Shown here: in pieces, positions 1 through 8,207 of the stretch | Layout of the letters: each line of letters begins with the position of its first letter | How positions within the stretch are numbered: the stretch's first letter is position 1 | IMG/VR virus record: IMGVR_UViG_3300003690_003189 | Span: 6,809 to 27,543 of that record | Reading direction: 5' to 3' (one strand) | Length of the DNA stretch: 20,735 nucleotides | Source: a virus | The notes under the pieces: generated by a model | What the model saw: the letters and a program-made list of their open reading frames with translations, nothing else | Database searches by the model: none | Told to the model about the DNA's origin: nothing | Position numbers and translations under genes: made by a program

Positions 1-183
1 TGGTATACACTTGCGATGCCGGACGGATACGAAAAGAAGTTTCAACCATCCAAGTGGGCCGAACTGCTGAGCACAGATGAAGAGTTCCGAGCGAAAGTTA
101 TAACGCTAATGGACGAAGAAGTAATCCAGAAGTTTGATAAACGCGAAGGTTCAGCCGATCAATTCTATTCAGATCCTGGATAA
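1..183 (+). CDS. 3' end of an unrecognised protein (partial)
   Basis: An open frame enters from the left edge and stops at TAA (181-183), giving the last 60 residues of a protein. The tail is charged and probably helical (…LMDEEVIQKFDKREGSADQ…), with no motif that I recognise. It ends 5 bases before the promoter at 189, so it closes the preceding transcription unit. Its codon use looks like that of the following genes. I do not assign a function; the upstream sequence is needed. Confidence 0.6.
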   Translation, partial: WYTLAMPDGYEKKFQPSKWAELLSTDEEFRAKVITLMDEEVIQKFDKREGSADQFYSDPG

Positions 184-188
184 AACGC

Positions 189-217
189 TTGACAGCCCTC
201 CTATAATACGTTATACT
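189..217 (+). promoter_or_regulatory. Sigma-70-type promoter upstream of the deaminase operon
   Basis: TTGACA (189-194), a 17-base spacer, then TATACT (212-217). The base two before the -10 is G, as in the other strong promoters of this window. Transcription would start near 224, giving a leader of about 20 bases before the ATG at 244. The spacer contains the left arm of an inverted repeat whose right arm is the ribosome binding site. Confidence 0.75.
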
Positions 218-240
218 TAAATATAAGCTTGTGGGAGGGC
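195..240 (+). repeat. Inverted repeat enclosing the -10 box and covering the deaminase RBS
   Basis: GCCCTCC (195-201) is the exact reverse complement of GGAGGGC (234-240). The right arm is the Shine-Dalgarno sequence of the deaminase gene. The left arm lies upstream of the expected start site, so only read-through RNA from upstream contains both arms and can hide the RBS; RNA from the local promoter cannot. The 32-base loop holds two shorter possible stems. This logic is inferred from the sequence. The known parallel is T4 gene e, whose early read-through RNA sequesters its RBS. Confidence 0.45.
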
Positions 241-243
241 TTT

Positions 244-687
244 ATGTCGACATGTGCCCGAGAATATGAATCGGAATATAGTGCAGAGAAATTCCATAAA
301 TATTCCGGTAAGACACGCCGATATATGGAACTAGCTAGCCGCATGGCGCATCGGTCTACATTTCCAGATTATCGCCATGGCGCCGTGTTGGTCAAGGGAT
401 CGATTCGAAATGTCTCCTTCAACAAGAACAATTATTGCGCGTTTGGCTCGCGGTTCCAACGAGAACACCAAGGAAAGACCACGCTCCACGCAGAACTGGG
501 CGCTATCCTAGGAATGGATCGCAGCATCACAGAAGGATCTACGGTGTATGTAGCCAGAGTAGGCCGCGAAGGAGAATACAAGCTCTCCAAGCCGTGCCAC
601 ATGTGCCACGAAGCCCTCAAGCATGTGGGTGTTAAGCGCGTTGTATATACGATTAATAATAAAATGGCAGGAAGTTATAAACTATGA
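244..687 (+). CDS. Zinc-dependent nucleotide/cytidine deaminase family protein
   Basis: A 147-residue protein of the cytidine/deoxycytidylate deaminase superfamily. The catalytic signature is visible: HAE at residues 82-84 (zinc ligand His82 and proton-shuttling Glu84), and PCHMC at 117-121 (zinc ligands Cys118 and Cys121). The most likely role is deamination of dCMP or a related pyrimidine in the cytoplasm to supply dUMP for thymidylate synthesis, which fits the dUTPase and RNR in this window. The exact substrate cannot be read from the sequence. I chose ATG 244 because GGGAGGG lies 4-5 bases upstream; an in-frame TTG at 229 is less likely. The stop overlaps the next start (ATGA). The N-terminal 25 residues are polar and not typical of dCMP deaminases, so another deaminase subgroup is possible. 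Confidence 0.82.
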   Translation: MSTCAREYESEYSAEKFHKYSGKTRRYMELASRMAHRSTFPDYRHGAVLVKGSIRNVSFNKNNYCAFGSRFQREHQGKTTLHAELGAILGMDRSITEGSTVYVARVGREGEYKLSKPCHMCHEALKHVGVKRVVYTINNKMAGSYKL

Positions 688-1640
688 AAAGAGTATTGAT
701 TATTGATGCTCTCAATATGTTTTTGAGAGCATATATTGTGGATCCATCACTATCAACGAATGGAGAGCCCATCGGAGGCTTCAAGGGCTCCCTTAAAATT
801 CTTCAAAAGCTTGTGCGTATGATTAAACCAAATGAAGTCGTAATTGTGTGGGATGGTCCGAATGGTTCGCGCAAACGCAGAGCCATGGATAAAAACTACA
901 AGGGAGGACGCAAGCCAATTCGTTTGAACAGAAACGTAAAAGCGCTCACAGAAAACGAGGAGATGCAAAATCGGGTTTGGCAGCAAACCCGCGCCATTGA
1001 ATATTTCAATGAAATGCCCATCATTCAAGTGATGATAGCAGAGGTAGAGGCCGACGATGTTGTCTCTTATCTCACACAAATGTCGTATTATGATGGATGG
1101 CAGAAGGTAATTGTTTCCAACGACAAGGATTTTTATCAACTTTGTGATGATGAAACAGTAGTGTATCGTCCCACTAGTGATATTGTTTATAATAAAAAGC
1201 GTATTGTGGAGGAGCTAGGAGTACATCCTCGTAATATGGCTCTCGCACGCGCTCTTGTGGGGGATGCATCTGACAATCTGCCGGGAATTAAGTCTGTAGG
1301 ATTTAAGAGCATTCAGCGCCGGTTAGGATTTTTGGCTGCAGACAAAGATTATAATATTGATGATGTGGTAGGATACTGTGAGAAAGTAGATAAAAAACTT
1401 AAATTTCATACAAATATTATCGAAGGCGAAAATATTATTGCACATAATTATAAAATGATGCAGCTCTATTCTCCGATGCTTTCAGTTCAATCAAAAGACT
1501 TTGTTCGAAACGCTATTGAGAATTTTAACTGTAGTTTCAATAAGATAGAAATCATAAAGAAAATGCGCGATGATGGTTTTGGGGAACTGAATTGGAAGGA
1601 CCTTGAACTGCATTTAAATAAAATCAATTCTGAGTGTTAA
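684..1640 (+). CDS. 5'-3' exonuclease / flap endonuclease (RNase H-like)
   Basis: A 318-residue member of the FEN/5'-3' exonuclease family, the group of T4 RNase H, T5 exonuclease and the DNA polymerase I small domain. Acidic metal-binding residues appear in the expected order: Asp8 (LIIDALN), Asp57 (VVIVWDG), Glu122/Asp124/Asp125 (EVEADDV), Asp147/Asp149 (SNDKDF), Asp194/Asp197 (VGDASDN). They are followed by the helix-hairpin-helix-like GIKSVGFKSI at 201-210. The likely role is removal of RNA primers and flaps on the lagging strand. This suits a DnaE-type polymerase, which has no 5' nuclease domain of its own. The start overlaps the deaminase stop by 4 bases, so the two are translationally coupled. 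Length is normal for phage members. Confidence 0.93.
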   Translation: MKRVLIIDALNMFLRAYIVDPSLSTNGEPIGGFKGSLKILQKLVRMIKPNEVVIVWDGPNGSRKRRAMDKNYKGGRKPIRLNRNVKALTENEEMQNRVWQQTRAIEYFNEMPIIQVMIAEVEADDVVSYLTQMSYYDGWQKVIVSNDKDFYQLCDDETVVYRPTSDIVYNKKRIVEELGVHPRNMALARALVGDASDNLPGIKSVGFKSIQRRLGFLAADKDYNIDDVVGYCEKVDKKLKFHTNIIEGENIIAHNYKMMQLYSPMLSVQSKDFVRNAIENFNCSFNKIEIIKKMRDDGFGELNWKDLELHLNKINSEC

Positions 1641-1645
1641 ATTGC

Positions 1646-1673
1646 TTGACTTTCGGACAGGTTCTGTTATATT
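1646..1673 (+). promoter_or_regulatory. Probable sigma-70-type promoter for the helicase gene
   Basis: TTGACT (1646-1651), a 16-base spacer, TATATT (1668-1673). The bases before the -10 are TGT, giving an extended -10 (TGn). It lies between the exonuclease stop and the helicase start, about 26 bases upstream of the TTG start codon. It is weaker than the other promoters, with one -35 and one -10 mismatch and a shorter spacer. Confidence 0.55.
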
Positions 1674-1698
1674 TAGTAATGCGAAGGCGGGATGAAAA

Positions 1699-3066
1699 TT
1701 GAACGAAAAAGTTAGCTTTAGTCGTTATGGAAAGGCCTTCCAAGAAGGCCTTGTTCAGATTATATATGAAGATCGCCCTTTTGCCGATCAAATTACCGAA
1801 GTACTCCATATACATTTCTTAGAATTGGAATACTTGCGCGTATTTATAGAGAAGATTATTAACTACCGCGATAGATACGCCACTCACCCTTCCGCCGAAG
1901 CTGTTATAACAATGCTGCGCACGGAACTTGACAACGAAGACAAAGTTGTACAGAAGCAAGTGCGTGATTATTTTGCCAAAATTACATGCAATGAGGCAAC
2001 TGATATAAAATATATTAAAGAGCAATCGCTTGATTTTTGCCGTAAGCAAAATTTGAAAGAAGCAATGCTCAAGTCAGTTAGCTTGTTGCAAACATGCTCC
2101 TTTGATGAAATTTCAAAGACAATCAATGATTCGCTTAAACTTGGCTCTGATAACAACTTTGGCTATGATTATATAGCTGATTTTGAACAGCGATTTGTTC
2201 CACGCCATCGGTTACCCATCACCACTGGCTGGAAAGAGATTGATGCTATCTGTGGCGGTGGCTTGGGTAAAAGCGAACTTGGGGTCGTCATTGCACCAAC
2301 TGGCGCCGGCAAGACTTTCTGCTTGGTGCACCTTGGCGCGCAAGGACTTAAAGAGGGAAAGGTGGTTGTCCACTACACCCTGGAACTTCAAGATACAATT
2401 ATTGCAAATAGATATGATAGCTGTTTAACAGGTTATCCGCTTTCTGATATTATTAACTTTAAAGAAGAAGTGTATGAAGAGATTAAAGATATGGAAGGGA
2501 GGCTTATTATTAAAGAATACCCTACCAAATCTGCGACGACAAATACTATTAAATCTCACCTTACTAGGTTGTTAAAGAGAGATATCAAGCCGGGGATGAT
2601 CATTGTGGACTATGCTGATCTTTTAAGACCGGTTACTGCAAGAAAAGAAAAGAGAAATGAACTAGAATCTATCTACGAAGATCTACGCGCAATATCAACA
2701 GAGTTTGCTTGCCCTGTGTGGACCGCATCACAGACGAATCGGTCAGGATTAAACGCAGAAGTCATTACAATGGAGCAGATTTCAGAAGCGTTCAGTAAGT
2801 GTTTTGTTGCTGATTTCATTTTTTCTGTTTCGCGTACAGTCGAAGACAAACAAAACAATCAAGGGAAAATTTTTATTGCAAAGAACAGGAATGGGCCTGA
2901 TGGTATCGTGTATGATATTTTCATGGATCCCAGCAGTGCAAAAATAAGAATCATGCCAAAAACAACAGTAAATGGAGCTATCCCACTAAACCCGGTTGCC
3001 CTAAGTGCAAGCATGCAAAAAGGGTTGCTACAAAACAAGTATGAAAAATTTAGAAAAAGGAAATAA
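1699..3066 (+). CDS. DnaB-like replicative DNA helicase
   Basis: A 455-residue RecA-fold ATPase of the DnaB/T4 gp41 type. A helical N-terminal region (about 1-150) resembles the collar domain of phage DnaB-like helicases. Then come Walker A APTGAGKT (199-206), Walker B MIIVDYADLL (300-309, Asp304), and WTASQTNRSG (341-350), which carries the sensor Gln345 and the Asn347-Arg348 pair typical of DnaB motif H3/H4. It would form a hexamer that unwinds the fork ahead of the DnaE polymerase. I start at TTG 1699, preceded by AAGGCGGG; an ATG at 1692 is in another frame that soon closes. No primase domain is fused. There is a promoter directly upstream. Confidence 0.92.
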   Translation: MNEKVSFSRYGKAFQEGLVQIIYEDRPFADQITEVLHIHFLELEYLRVFIEKIINYRDRYATHPSAEAVITMLRTELDNEDKVVQKQVRDYFAKITCNEATDIKYIKEQSLDFCRKQNLKEAMLKSVSLLQTCSFDEISKTINDSLKLGSDNNFGYDYIADFEQRFVPRHRLPITTGWKEIDAICGGGLGKSELGVVIAPTGAGKTFCLVHLGAQGLKEGKVVVHYTLELQDTIIANRYDSCLTGYPLSDIINFKEEVYEEIKDMEGRLIIKEYPTKSATTNTIKSHLTRLLKRDIKPGMIIVDYADLLRPVTARKEKRNELESIYEDLRAISTEFACPVWTASQTNRSGLNAEVITMEQISEAFSKCFVADFIFSVSRTVEDKQNNQGKIFIAKNRNGPDGIVYDIFMDPSSAKIRIMPKTTVNGAIPLNPVALSASMQKGLLQNKYEKFRKRK

Positions 3067-3082
3067 ATCAAAATGAGAACAA

Positions 3083-4966
3083 TTGAAAACATACGCAGAT
3101 TCAGATTATCCGATACTTTGCCGTCTCGACGAGTTTGATCCGGGTACCCCGGGCACCGAAGAGTGGTGGCAAACCTGCCGCCGAGTCGTGGAAGGAATGT
3201 TCAATATTCAAAAGGAACATGTTGTTCGTTTAGGACTCGAATGGAACGACAGCAAAGCACAGCAGACCGCCAAAGATGCTTATGAGCGTTTATTCAATTT
3301 AAAGTGGACCCCACCCGGCCGCGGCCTGTGGATGATGGGGACAAAGTTTGTGGAGGAGAAGACCGGAGCAGCTCTTTTTAATTGTGCGTTTCGAAGCACG
3401 AAAGAGCTTACGACAAAAGGGGGTTATTTATTTGCCTGGATGATGGATGCTTTGATGCTTGGAGTTGGTGTTGGATTTGACACGCTGGGCGCCGGAACAC
3501 TTACTATTAAAGAGCCTGAATACACAAGCGATACCCTCATTATTGATGATTCGCGCGAAGGCTGGGTAAACTCTGTTCACAGTTTGCTGGATGGATTTTT
3601 TCTTGGTTATAAAGTACCTAAATTTGATTATTCTGCAATTCGTGCTGCTGGTGCCAAGATTAATGGTTTTGGTGGCACGTCGAGTGGTGCTGAACCCCTT
3701 AAAGAACTTCATAAGAATTTGACCGATTTATTTTCGTCAAAGGTTGGAGAACCGATCACATCTGTTGATATTGTAGATACAGAGAATCTTATAGGTCGCT
3801 GTGTAGTAGCTGGTAATGTTCGCCGATCTGCGGCTCTTGCAATGGGCAACTATGACGACAAACGCTATTTAGAAATGAAGAACGATCAAGAGAAGCTATA
3901 CCACCATCGATGGGGCTCAAATAACTCATTTAATGCAGAGGTTGGTATGGATTATACATGGCATGCAAATCAGAGTAAGAACAACGGCGAACCCGGGTAC
4001 ATCTGGCTAAACAATGCTAAAACCCGTGGAAGATTTAAAGATAAAGAAAGGTTTGATGATATTAATGTTGCCGGTTTTAATCCGTGTGTAGAACAACAGC
4101 TTCACGATGGCGAGTGCTGTTGCTTAGTTGAGACTTTCCCGGCAAAGCACGATAGCTATGAAGACTATTTGAAGACATTAAAGTGTGCATATCTTTATGG
4201 AAAGACGGTTACTCTGGTGAATACACACTGGCCAGAAACGAATGCTATAATGCTCAAGAATCGCCGCATTGGGCTGTCACAATCTGGTATTGTCCAAGCA
4301 TTTAACAAGCACGGCCGCCGCACTATGTTGGGCTGGTGTGACAACGCATATGATCATATTCAGCAACTGGATAAAGAATATTCTGATTGGTTATGCGTCC
4401 CAAAGTCTATTCGAACAACCTCAATCAAGCCAAGCGGCACCGTGTCGCTTCTAAATGGTTCAACCCCTGGTATTCACTTCCCAGAAGACGAGTACTACAT
4501 TCGTCGGATTCGTTTTTCGAATGATTCCAAGTTGCTTGATGGCATCCGAGAAGCAAGATATGTGATTGAGAAAGACGAATATTCTCCCAACACGGTGTGT
4601 GTTGAGTTTCCCGTGCACGAACCCTATTTCCAGAAAGGAAAGCGGGATGTGTCACTGTGGGAGCAACTGGAAATCGCCGCACAATATCAATATTATTGGG
4701 CAGATAATGCAGTATCAGTAACTGTGACCTTCAAGGAAGAAGAGGCCGATCAACTCAAGAGTGCCCTAGAAATGTATGAAACCCGGCTAAAAGCAGTGTC
4801 GTTTTTGAAATATCAAAAGACAGGATATAAACAGGCGCCCTATGAACCGATTACAAAGAAAGAGTACGAAAAGAGAATAAAGAACGTTACACCAATTCAA
4901 CGAATTAAAACAAATGTTGCTGGAGTAGGGGCGGCATTTTGCGATGGAGAAAATTGTGAACTTTAA
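3083..4966 (+). CDS. nrdJ: Class II (adenosylcobalamin-dependent) ribonucleoside-triphosphate reductase
   Basis: A 627-residue protein that reduces ribonucleotides to deoxyribonucleotides with a B12-derived radical. It matches the monomeric RTPR type (Lactobacillus leichmannii, 739 residues) but is shorter. Active-site residues are visible: Cys101 (NCAF), NPCVE at 333-337 with the presumed thiyl Cys335 and Glu337, and Cys346 eleven residues later, the same spacing as Cys408/Cys419 in RTPR. A C-terminal CDGENC pair is the usual redox shuttle reduced by thioredoxin, and a thioredoxin-like gene is at 14291. The start is a TTG with a weak RBS; the nearby ATG at 3072 is out of frame. It overlaps the next gene by 23 bases. 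Needing cobalamin, it works with or without oxygen and depends on host B12. Confidence 0.93.
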   Translation: MKTYADSDYPILCRLDEFDPGTPGTEEWWQTCRRVVEGMFNIQKEHVVRLGLEWNDSKAQQTAKDAYERLFNLKWTPPGRGLWMMGTKFVEEKTGAALFNCAFRSTKELTTKGGYLFAWMMDALMLGVGVGFDTLGAGTLTIKEPEYTSDTLIIDDSREGWVNSVHSLLDGFFLGYKVPKFDYSAIRAAGAKINGFGGTSSGAEPLKELHKNLTDLFSSKVGEPITSVDIVDTENLIGRCVVAGNVRRSAALAMGNYDDKRYLEMKNDQEKLYHHRWGSNNSFNAEVGMDYTWHANQSKNNGEPGYIWLNNAKTRGRFKDKERFDDINVAGFNPCVEQQLHDGECCCLVETFPAKHDSYEDYLKTLKCAYLYGKTVTLVNTHWPETNAIMLKNRRIGLSQSGIVQAFNKHGRRTMLGWCDNAYDHIQQLDKEYSDWLCVPKSIRTTSIKPSGTVSLLNGSTPGIHFPEDEYYIRRIRFSNDSKLLDGIREARYVIEKDEYSPNTVCVEFPVHEPYFQKGKRDVSLWEQLEIAAQYQYYWADNAVSVTVTFKEEEADQLKSALEMYETRLKAVSFLKYQKTGYKQAPYEPITKKEYEKRIKNVTPIQRIKTNVAGVGAAFCDGENCEL

Positions 4967-5186
4967 TCATTTAATGGAAAAAAGAACTTTGAAGCGGCCA
5001 TGTCGCTCGCTTGGTTATCGCGAGTGCTATTATCAGCCTGTAGGCGAGGGCCGCGTAACCAGTGGCGCTCATGTGCATATTCAAATGAGATGTCGAAATT
5101 GTGGCCGTCGAGAGGATACTTTCTTATCGGAAAAACAATACAACACACATCGAAAAATATTACAAAAGGAAATAGGAAATGTTTAA
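4944..5186 (+). CDS. Small zinc-ribbon-like protein, function unknown
   Basis: Up to 80 residues. Cys20, Cys28, Cys50 and Cys53 (CRNCGRR), with His43 and His45 between them, suggest one bound zinc. The protein is basic (many Arg/Lys) and could bind nucleic acid, but no family is recognised. The start is uncertain: ATG 4944 lies inside the end of the RNR gene; GTG 4956 has GGAG 6 bases upstream; ATG 4974 has no clear RBS. All four cysteines remain with any of these starts. Its stop overlaps the co-chaperonin start by 8 bases. A link with RNR is suggested only by position. Confidence 0.6.
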   Translation: MEKIVNFNHLMEKRTLKRPCRSLGYRECYYQPVGEGRVTSGAHVHIQMRCRNCGRREDTFLSEKQYNTHRKILQKEIGNV

Positions 5187-5451
5187 CCCAGTAAATCGTT
5201 ACATCTTGATTGATGTGCCTGCAGTGCCCGGCACAACTCCCGAGTCGCTCATCGTACTCCCAGAGGACTATAAGCCGGAAGAAGAAAGGTTTGTTGAAGT
5301 CCTGGCGTTAAAAGCAGCACGAGATGTTAGATTCGATATAGAACTAGACGCAAAGCTTGTTGTTGACGGCTCTATGATTGAGGAAATAAGTGTTGGCGGA
5401 ACTATTTATAATGTTATTTTGGACAACTATGTCGTGGGAATAATTGAGTAA
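5179..5451 (+). CDS. GroES-like co-chaperonin (T4 Gp31 type)
   Basis: A 90-residue protein resembling Gp31/GroES. It begins with the characteristic strand 'NRYILIDVP', has a mobile-loop-like stretch (about residues 16-34) ending in SLIVLPEDYKP, and finishes with a short-strand barrel ending DNYVVGIIE. Such proteins cap the GroEL ring and enlarge the folding chamber; T4 Gp31 does this for the capsid protein Gp23. A phage GroEL gene starts at 20153, so this could be its dedicated partner, although the two genes are about 15 kb apart. An RBS (AGGAAATAGGAA) lies just upstream and the start overlaps the previous stop. Fast divergence of Gp31-like proteins keeps the confidence moderate. Confidence 0.75.
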   Translation: MFNPVNRYILIDVPAVPGTTPESLIVLPEDYKPEEERFVEVLALKAARDVRFDIELDAKLVVDGSMIEEISVGGTIYNVILDNYVVGIIE

Positions 5452-5467
5452 TGGAGGCGCAAAATGT

Positions 5468-6400
5468 ATGGACAAACACTTTTACAACGAAGCATCAGCC
5501 AAAAAACTTGGCTGGGAACCAAGCTGGTTTGGTGAAAAGTATTTTGACGATAAACTTGTAAGAGCGGTTAAGAAATGGCAGAAAGCCCGCGGCCTCGTCG
5601 GCGATGGCCTGGCTGGGCCGATGACCTTTCGTCGCTTATGGACTGAACGTCAAGCAGATATTGACGAATATAAGCCTAATGATTCTCATTATTCAAACTA
5701 TATCGTTTACAATGGAGAGTTTCACCCTATCGAGTGGGACAAGTTTGTGCTCTGGTCCGAGAAGGGAGGTCTAGAAACAAAAGCCGGCCACTTCTATAAT
5801 TATTCAGGGCGCCCCAAACGCAAGATTCGATATTTTGTAAATCACTGGGATGTATGTCTCAGTTCTGCTTCTTGCCAAAGAGTGCTCGATAAGCGCGGTA
5901 TCTCTGTTCACTTCTTAATCGACAACGACGGAACCATTTATCAGACATTGGATATGCAGCATGCAGCATGGCATGCCGGCTCATCGCGCACGAACCGGCC
6001 GTCTGTGGGAGTAGAAATTACGAACGCATATTATATAAAGTATCAAGATTGGTATGTAAAGAATGGCTTTGGTGAGCGACCGCTGGTGGAAGATGCCTGG
6101 GTGCACGGAAAAGAACTAGATCCGTTTTTGGGTTTTTATCCTCAACAAATAGAGGCGTTGAAGGCACTCTGGAAAGCAATAAACGGTGCAACGAATATTC
6201 CCTACGAAACGCCACTTAATCAATTTGATAACACATCCACAAAATATGAGCAAGATGTGGCATATGGAAAATTCTCTGGATTTGTCAGCCATTACCACAT
6301 TAGTAAATCAAAGATTGATTGTGCGGGTTTAGACATCAAGACGTTTTTAGATGAGACGAAATACGATATCGATATTCTGGAGACCATAAAAAACAAATAA
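5468..6400 (+). CDS. Endolysin: peptidoglycan-binding domain plus N-acetylmuramoyl-L-alanine amidase
   Basis: A 310-residue modular lysin. Residues about 25-58 form a peptidoglycan-binding repeat (DDKLVRAVKKWQKARGL…GLAGPMTFRRLW). Residues about 118-300 form an Amidase_2-type catalytic domain: zinc ligand His126 (VNHWD), the HFLIDNDGTIYQ strand, AWHAG (168-171), SVGVEITN, and a C-terminal SHYHISKSKIDCAG carrying the second His and the Cys/Asp ligand region. It would cut the amide bond between MurNAc and L-Ala in the cell wall at lysis. ATG 5468 is preceded by GGAGG. No signal peptide is seen, so export would need a holin; the membrane protein at 8204 is a weak candidate. The N-terminal position of the binding domain suggests a Gram-negative host, by analogy with modular lysins of such phages. 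Confidence 0.9.
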   Translation: MDKHFYNEASAKKLGWEPSWFGEKYFDDKLVRAVKKWQKARGLVGDGLAGPMTFRRLWTERQADIDEYKPNDSHYSNYIVYNGEFHPIEWDKFVLWSEKGGLETKAGHFYNYSGRPKRKIRYFVNHWDVCLSSASCQRVLDKRGISVHFLIDNDGTIYQTLDMQHAAWHAGSSRTNRPSVGVEITNAYYIKYQDWYVKNGFGERPLVEDAWVHGKELDPFLGFYPQQIEALKALWKAINGATNIPYETPLNQFDNTSTKYEQDVAYGKFSGFVSHYHISKSKIDCAGLDIKTFLDETKYDIDILETIKNK

Positions 6401-6444
6401 CTGGCACCTCGACGGTTTTGATGCAAGCAGACTAAGGAAATAGG

Positions 6445-7326
6445 TTGATTGAATACGACAAGATAGTAATCGGCAGTTCATTATCGGCGGTCTTGTATGC
6501 ATTCAGCAACAAATACCCTATCTTCTTTGCTGAAGAGCGCCGCCCATTTCGGTTTGATTATTTCCACCCTCACATAGATTTATCGTGTCTTAAGATTGGC
6601 GGAGCTGCCAAAAGTTTAACGACGTTTGATGGTGTTAAAATGGTGGGCCAGCCTAAAGAATTGCTGTGGGAAAGGCTGCTTTTCTTGTTGTCCCTTGATG
6701 GCAATGCCCCGCTATCAAATCTATGTCACAGCATAAGGTACGACGGCGACAGAGTGGTGTGCTCTAATGAATATTCTAAAATAATGGAATTTAAATTTAA
6801 TGAATGCATTTATTTCGGAGATGAAAAAAGTATAGGTTTTGTCAGCCAAAAAGGACTTGACGAAGATAGTTATGTATGCTATGATTATATTGCGTTCAAT
6901 AGAGGCGGCAAGCATGAAATCGACCATATTCGCACAAATGATGATTTTGTCAGCGAAATATGGTTTTATTCTTCCGACCGTATTGATGGAAATACTCCTG
7001 TTAGAGATGCTTGTGCGGTATCAAAGTTAACTGGAGATCAATTAGCAGACTTTGACTTTTCAGAAACCATGGCCCGCTTCAAGGTCGTTCACGAGATGGA
7101 ACAGCGAGGCATGAAAGGATTATTTGCAGGTGGATACACAACAGCAGGCAACCCCAAACATTACAAATTTAGAACAACTAGCATTAATCGCGAAACGAAT
7201 AAGCAAAGAAATGAATATGAGCCGCAAGCCACTAATATTAAAATTTCAAAAAGTAGCGACAAAGATTGGCTCAAAGATTTACCATCGGCTTGTGTGGCCT
7301 ACGATAGATTTTTGAGGCATTGGTGA
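6445..7326 (+). CDS. FAD/NAD(P)-binding-like protein, function unknown
   Basis: A 293-residue protein starting at TTG with AAGGA upstream. The N-terminus (YDKIVIGSSLSAVLYAF) has the hydrophobic strand, glycine turn and helix of a Rossmann dinucleotide-binding fold, but GxSxxA replaces the usual GxGxxG/A. An acidic residue follows after the second strand (FFAEERRP), where FAD enzymes bind ribose. The overall look recalls the UDP-galactopyranose mutase type of FAD protein, but I cannot identify catalytic residues. A conserved-looking C-terminal segment (LADFDFSETMARFKVVHEME) is unassigned. The stop overlaps the next gene (GTGA), so the two products probably act together. Function remains open. 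Confidence 0.55.
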   Translation: MIEYDKIVIGSSLSAVLYAFSNKYPIFFAEERRPFRFDYFHPHIDLSCLKIGGAAKSLTTFDGVKMVGQPKELLWERLLFLLSLDGNAPLSNLCHSIRYDGDRVVCSNEYSKIMEFKFNECIYFGDEKSIGFVSQKGLDEDSYVCYDYIAFNRGGKHEIDHIRTNDDFVSEIWFYSSDRIDGNTPVRDACAVSKLTGDQLADFDFSETMARFKVVHEMEQRGMKGLFAGGYTTAGNPKHYKFRTTSINRETNKQRNEYEPQATNIKISKSSDKDWLKDLPSACVAYDRFLRHW

Positions 7327-8207
7327 GCAAACTTCATCTAGCTGGTGTCATACCCATCGCGAACCTTAAGTCAGACTTTAATTTGGCGACACCTGAAATA
7401 CTATTGCCAGTAAACACTGGGTTTACAGCAATACAAAAGTCTGTGTTTGAGTGCGCCATGGCAGGCTGCAATACCATATGGATTGTAGCAAATGATGATT
7501 TGGCTCCCATTGTGAGAAATGTGGTTGGAGAATGGACGTATGATCCTGTATATTATTCAAGATATAGTAAGTTTAGTTCGGAGGAAAGAAAAGAAATACC
7601 TATTTATTATGTCCCTGTTCACCCCAAAGATCGCGACCGTCGTGATTCGTATGGATGGTCAGTTTTATATGGGGCATATTCCGCATGGAAGGTGGCATTC
7701 AAAATATCACAGTGGCTAACACCAGACAAATACTATGTATCTTTTCCAATGTCGGCATATGACATATACAATATACGAGAACACAGACAACTTATTTCTC
7801 ACAAAGAGAATAACTTTTTTTTAAGCTATGACGGCGAAACCGTCAAAAATAATAAACCAATAGCATTCACATTCACAGGAGAAGATTTTAAACAATGCAG
7901 ACGTTCGGTAAACAAACAAACAACCCGGGAGTATTTACCCCCTTTACCCGGCCAACAGTACCCCACCCAGAAGATACCTTTGAGTCAGAGGTGGAGCGCC
8001 CGCCACTTCGATTTCCAGACGGTGTTCAAGAAAGTGAGCGAGAAGAATGCGACAAAGATCGATCTTGATTGGTATTACGACATTTCTAGTTGGACTGGAT
8101 ATCGGAATTTTCTTGCATCAGATTTTTATATAGAAAAACCTCCCGATCACTTGACAAAGCCTCACAAACACGTTAAGATACCATATAAAGAGAGTGAAAA
8201 AGTATGA
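7323..8207 (+). CDS. Nucleotidyltransferase / GT-A-like protein, tentative
   Basis: About 294 residues. The N-terminal half looks like a Rossmann/GT-A nucleotide-sugar fold: a first strand (LAGVIPIA), a long segment ending in IQKSVFECAMAGC, then the strand TIWIVANDDLAPIV, as in sugar-1-phosphate nucleotidyltransferases that bind NTP between the first and second strands. The canonical GxGTR loop is not seen, so activity is uncertain. I chose GTG 7323 (4-base GTGA overlap with the previous stop, GAGG upstream) over TTG 7320. It is coupled at both ends to its neighbours. With the FAD-like protein it may make or attach a sugar-like modification; that is inference only. Confidence 0.5.
   Translation: MSKLHLAGVIPIANLKSDFNLATPEILLPVNTGFTAIQKSVFECAMAGCNTIWIVANDDLAPIVRNVVGEWTYDPVYYSRYSKFSSEERKEIPIYYVPVHPKDRDRRDSYGWSVLYGAYSAWKVAFKISQWLTPDKYYVSFPMSAYDIYNIREHRQLISHKENNFFLSYDGETVKNNKPIAFTFTGEDFKQCRRSVNKQTTREYLPPLPGQQYPTQKIPLSQRWSARHFDFQTVFKKVSEKNATKIDLDWYYDISSWTGYRNFLASDFYIEKPPDHLTKPHKHVKIPYKESEKV

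Noticed and set aside
753-1139. Minus-strand 128-codon frame opposite the exonuclease
   Set aside because: It lies wholly inside a well-supported gene, has no RBS and no recognisable motif; a shadow frame.
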